Assembly: GCA_028289375.1 (NCBI GenBank)
Contig: JANQQK010000005.1
Span: forward strand, 1 to 64,000
Direction of reading: 5' to 3'
Length of the DNA: 64,000 nucleotides
Origin: Phycisphaerae bacterium
Lineage (GTDB): Bacteria > Planctomycetota > Phycisphaerae > UBA1845
Positions 63,300 to 64,000 of this stretch are shown one piece after another. The notes beneath the pieces are model-generated. The model searched no databases, was not told the DNA's origin, and saw nothing but the letters and a program-made list of their open reading frames with translations. The translations under genes were made by a program, and so were the position numbers. Position 1 is the first letter of the stretch, and the number at the start of each line of letters is the position of its first letter.

Positions 63300-63329
63300 C
63301 GCGCAGACCACAGCGTTACGCAATCAGCA

Positions 63330-64000
63330 TCACCCGCTCGATCCGAAAAACGCGATATTGAAGTTTCGCCACGTCAGTTCAAACGGCAGATCGCACCACG
63401 TCATCACCACGTCAATGATCTGCTGAAACTTCTCCATCATTCCGCTGCTGAAGAACAGGATCACCAGCACGAAGAAGCCCATCGATCGGAACTGAGGCTG
63501 AGAGAAACGCATCCGCGTCTCATGGTCGAAGAAGGGTTCAATAATCCCGAATCCGTCCAGAGGCGGGATGGGAAGCAGGTTGATCAGCGTTGCAAACACC
63601 TGCAGCACCGCCAACACACCCAGCAGGCGCACCCACATCGGTTGCTCCGCTGTCAGCGCCCGATCTGCCCAACCGGTCACATGCAAAATGGCGGCAATGA
63701 CGATGAACAACAAAATGTTGGCCAATGGTCCCGCCGCCGCGACGGCCGACTCCCAAAATCGACTGCGCAGCGATGACCGATCGATCATCACCGCGCCGCC
63801 GGGCAACGGTACGCCGCCCATAAACAGGAAAATGCACGGAAGCAGAATCGATGTGAACGGATCGATGTACGTCAGTGGATTCAGACTGAGATAGCCACGC
63901 TCACGAACCGAGCGATCGCCACCCCAATACGCCACGAGTGCATGACAAAACTCATGCACGCTCACCGACAGGATCCACCCGATCAGCACCGCCCCGAAAA
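63330..64000 (-). CDS. Site-2 protease family membrane metalloprotease, 5' end beyond the window
   Basis: At least 223 residues, running off the right edge in frame. The zinc motif HEFCH is near the start of the visible part, with the second conserved patch NLLPIPPLDGFG further on, as in the short M50B (SREBP S2P-like) peptidases of unknown substrate. Five hydrophobic segments. The HEFCH motif normally lies some residues after the start, so the true start lies to the right of 64000. It is convergent with ftsK. Confidence 0.85.
   Translation of the reverse strand, partial: FGAVLIGWILSVSVHEFCHALVAYWGGDRSVRERGYLSLNPLTYIDPFTSILLPCIFLFMGGVPLPGGAVMIDRSSLRSRFWESAVAAAGPLANILLFIVIAAILHVTGWADRALTAEQPMWVRLLGVLAVLQVFATLINLLPIPPLDGFGIIEPFFDHETRMRFSQPQFRSMGFFVLVILFFSSGMMEKFQQIIDVVMTWCDLPFELTWRNFNIAFFGSSG

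Overview
The window looks like a chromosomal segment of a moderately GC-rich, Gram-negative-type bacterium. It is most likely a planctomycete of the Phycisphaerae type. This is inferred from the gene mix: lipoproteins with clear lipoboxes, an exosortase with a large polysaccharide locus, small zinc-ribbon membrane proteins, dockerin-like and thrombospondin type 3 repeats, futalosine-pathway menaquinone synthesis, and a split cbb3 oxidase operon. No rRNA gene or other taxonomic marker is present to prove it.

Layout. (1) 1-3170, minus strand: the edge of a phage-like element (beta-helix virion-type protein and small accessory proteins). It ends at a 5' half of a tRNA-Leu(UAA), which suggests an integration boundary. 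(2) 3283-9324, minus strand: a redox-sensing and electron-transfer block. It holds a globin-coupled histidine kinase, an NtrC-type sigma54 activator, a receiver-like protein whose phosphoacceptor Asp is replaced by Ser, a CBS protein and an 11-haem cytochrome fused to a cytochrome b membrane domain. A sigma54-type promoter facing a structured non-coding stretch lies inside it. (3) 9755-17469, plus strand: a cbb3-type oxidase operon (CcoN, CcoO, two small membrane subunits, a dihaem lipoprotein in place of CcoP, a CcoI copper ATPase and a TauE/SafE-DsbD-like protein). (4) 17499-27131: mixed metabolism, notably a YgeW carbamoyltransferase, an SsnA-type aminohydrolase, a threonine synthase and a second PLP enzyme, then glutamate dehydrogenase. 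(5) 27148-39791: an exosortase-type exopolysaccharide locus (methyltransferase, GT39-like protein, sulfotransferase, three glycosyltransferases, O-antigen polymerase, AsnB-type amidotransferase, an unknown protein, VanZ-like protein). (6) 39812-43829, minus strand: a secreted thrombospondin type 3 repeat protein, then a lipoprotein / ECF sigma / anti-sigma operon. (7) 44228-52015: mqnE, the PrkA-YeaH-SpoVR stress triad, a possibly frameshifted lipoprotein pair and a zinc-ribbon membrane protein. (8) 52051-54402, minus strand: hemC-hemB-tadA. (9) 54475-63299, plus strand: an exosortase (XrtH-like) and partner, an orphan CpaC-like secretin with a CpaD-like lipoprotein and a TPR lipoprotein carrying a dockerin-like domain, then FtsK. 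(10) A partial site-2 protease at the right edge.

As a system, regions 2 and 3 suggest coupling of gas sensing by a haem protein to sigma54-driven expression of a membrane cytochrome next to a high-affinity terminal oxidase. Regions 5, 6 and 9 suggest a cell envelope with exported polysaccharide and exosortase-sorted proteins. No CRISPR array, insertion sequence or complete tRNA was found.
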